Source of the DNA: Saprospiraceae bacterium
GTDB lineage: Bacteria > Bacteroidota > Bacteroidia > Chitinophagales > Saprospiraceae
Assembly (NCBI GenBank): GCA_020850025.1
Contig: JADZFI010000499.1
Coordinates: 1-14,710 of the forward strand
Length of the DNA stretch: 14,710 nt
Direction of reading: 5' to 3'
Part shown: positions 13,755 to 14,710 of the stretch, piece by piece
Numbering within the stretch: position 1 is the stretch's first letter
How the letters are laid out: the number at the start of each line of letters is the position of its first letter
Program-made: the position numbers and the translations under genes
The notes under the pieces: generated by a model
What the model saw: only the letters and a program-made list of their open reading frames with translations
Database searches by the model: none
What the model was told of the DNA's origin: nothing

Positions 13755-14710
13755 ATGAAAAACACACATTCTTTTCAAAATCCCCTTTTACTACGGCAAT
13801 TTGGTTTAAAATTCCCGATCTTACCTTGCAAAGGGGGGCGTAGCTCCAGCTTCTGTTTGCCGGTGGTCCTTTTTTTCCTGTTCGCCTTTTTGAACCTGTC
13901 GGCTCAACCACAAACCTATTTTTACCCAGCATGGACACAAACAGGCGGCGCTGTAACGCCTGGTTTCACCAACCGGGTAGTATCTATTGCCGGTTCTGGG
14001 TCTTCTACTTACGCTGCCAGTTCTGTGCACCTCTCCGCTAATAATTACGGTATGCGCCTTACCAAGTATACCTCTTCAGGCACTACAAGCTGGATTGCTA
14101 ACTTTGATTTGGGTGCAGGAGGAACAACCCATGTAGGTGGGATTGCACTTGATGCATCTGGAAATATTTTGGTAACCGGCTCCGCATACAATGGTGCTAC
14201 CAATGGACACGACCTTTTTTTGGTCAAATACAATAGTTCCGGAACTAAACTTTGGCACCAGACCTATACCGGGACAGGCACAGGAACCGATGCCGGCGCT
14301 GCCGTGATCTGCAATGCCTCAGGTGATGTTTTTGTTACTGGAGCAACCAGTAAAACTTTTCCCGATGTAGATGTACTCACCCTTTGTTATGCGCCAAATG
14401 GAACCTTAATTTGGGACGAAGTCTGGGACAATACCGATCTGTTTGATGCTGGTGCAACCCTTTCACTCCTCGGAACCCGTGTCTTCATAACAGGAGCTTC
14501 TCAAACCAACTTCAATACCTGGGAATATGCCGTAGTCCGGTACGAGCAATCTAACGGATCATTTGTCAGCGCTACCGTTACCAACGCAGGCGGTACCAAT
14601 ATTGAACTGGTTAGCGCTGCTACCATTGATGCTGTTGGAAATATCTACATCACAGGCGCACTGGGGGTTTCGGGGCAGGGGTTCAACATCAAAACCATCA
14701 AACTATCCTC
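13755..14710 (+). CDS. Secreted SBBP-type beta-propeller protein, 3' end outside window
   Basis: The frame is open from the ATG at 13755 to the window end: 318 codons without a stop. The N-terminus is an export signal with an unusually long basic front (1-32), then CLPVVLFFLFAFLNLSA and cleavage near Gln 51. The mature part is built of repeats of roughly 45-55 residues. At least five are visible, near 75-117, 127-170, 180-223, 231-276 and 286-318. Each has a core like ALDASGNILVTGSAYNG, then an L/V-x-K/R-Y strand, then SSGTKLW or a variant. This matches SBBP / propeller-blade repeats. By family knowledge it folds as a beta-propeller outside the inner membrane. In Bacteroidota such proteins often end in a type IX secretion sorting domain, but that end is not in the window. 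Binding partner and function are unknown. No Shine-Dalgarno; the promoter is uncertain. Confidence 0.82.
   Translation, partial: MKNTHSFQNPLLLRQFGLKFPILPCKGGRSSSFCLPVVLFFLFAFLNLSAQPQTYFYPAWTQTGGAVTPGFTNRVVSIAGSGSSTYAASSVHLSANNYGMRLTKYTSSGTTSWIANFDLGAGGTTHVGGIALDASGNILVTGSAYNGATNGHDLFLVKYNSSGTKLWHQTYTGTGTGTDAGAAVICNASGDVFVTGATSKTFPDVDVLTLCYAPNGTLIWDEVWDNTDLFDAGATLSLLGTRVFITGASQTNFNTWEYAVVRYEQSNGSFVSATVTNAGGTNIELVSAATIDAVGNIYITGALGVSGQGFNIKTIKLS

Noticed and set aside
13708..14258. Short minus-strand frames of 60-76 codons over the propeller gene
   Set aside because: They overlap the repeat-bearing + frame and have no supporting pattern of their own.

Overview
The window reads as an ordinary chromosomal stretch of a Bacteroidota bacterium, probably near the Saprospiria. 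Three things support this. Promoter-like TAnnTTTG elements (the Bacteroidota -7 box) stand before ffh, guaA, lptE, the DksA-like gene and the E1 gene. Starts lack Shine-Dalgarno sequences and have A-rich or plain leaders. Several gene types are ones I associate with this phylum: a DksA-like protein without zinc cysteines, a one-chain alpha/beta E1 dehydrogenase, the order lptE / unnamed gene / secG, and an SBBP-propeller secreted protein. The lineage is inference from memory; no 16S rRNA or other decisive marker is present. No tRNA, rRNA, CRISPR array, insertion sequence or phage gene was seen.

Left part (1-6867, all +): the 3' part of trhO (tRNA U34 hydroxylation), a 670-residue membrane protein with a TMTC/DUF1736-like GT-C core and C-terminal TPRs, a large inverted repeat, ffh (SRP GTPase) followed closely by prmA (L11 methyltransferase), then guaA (GMP synthetase).

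Middle (6919-9350): a probable envelope operon lptE / unnamed 266-residue protein / secG, closed by a strong bidirectional hairpin terminator. It is shared with a convergent DksA/TraR-like regulator gene on the minus strand. The 252-base gap upstream of that gene holds two divergent promoter candidates.

Right part (9401-14710): a fused 2-oxoacid dehydrogenase E1 gene and a class III-like ppk2 gene in probable operon, then a convergent gene for a signal-peptide protein of probable beta-barrel type. After a 319-base noncoding gap comes the 5' part of a secreted beta-propeller protein cut off by the window end.

Most genes are housekeeping: translation, membrane targeting, nucleotide synthesis, envelope assembly and central metabolism. 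I did not find a convincing new multi-gene system. The items most worth a second look are the TMTC-like TPR protein, the cysteine-depleted DksA-like protein, the altered thiamine-diphosphate motif in the fused E1, the unnamed gene between lptE and secG, and the truncated propeller protein.
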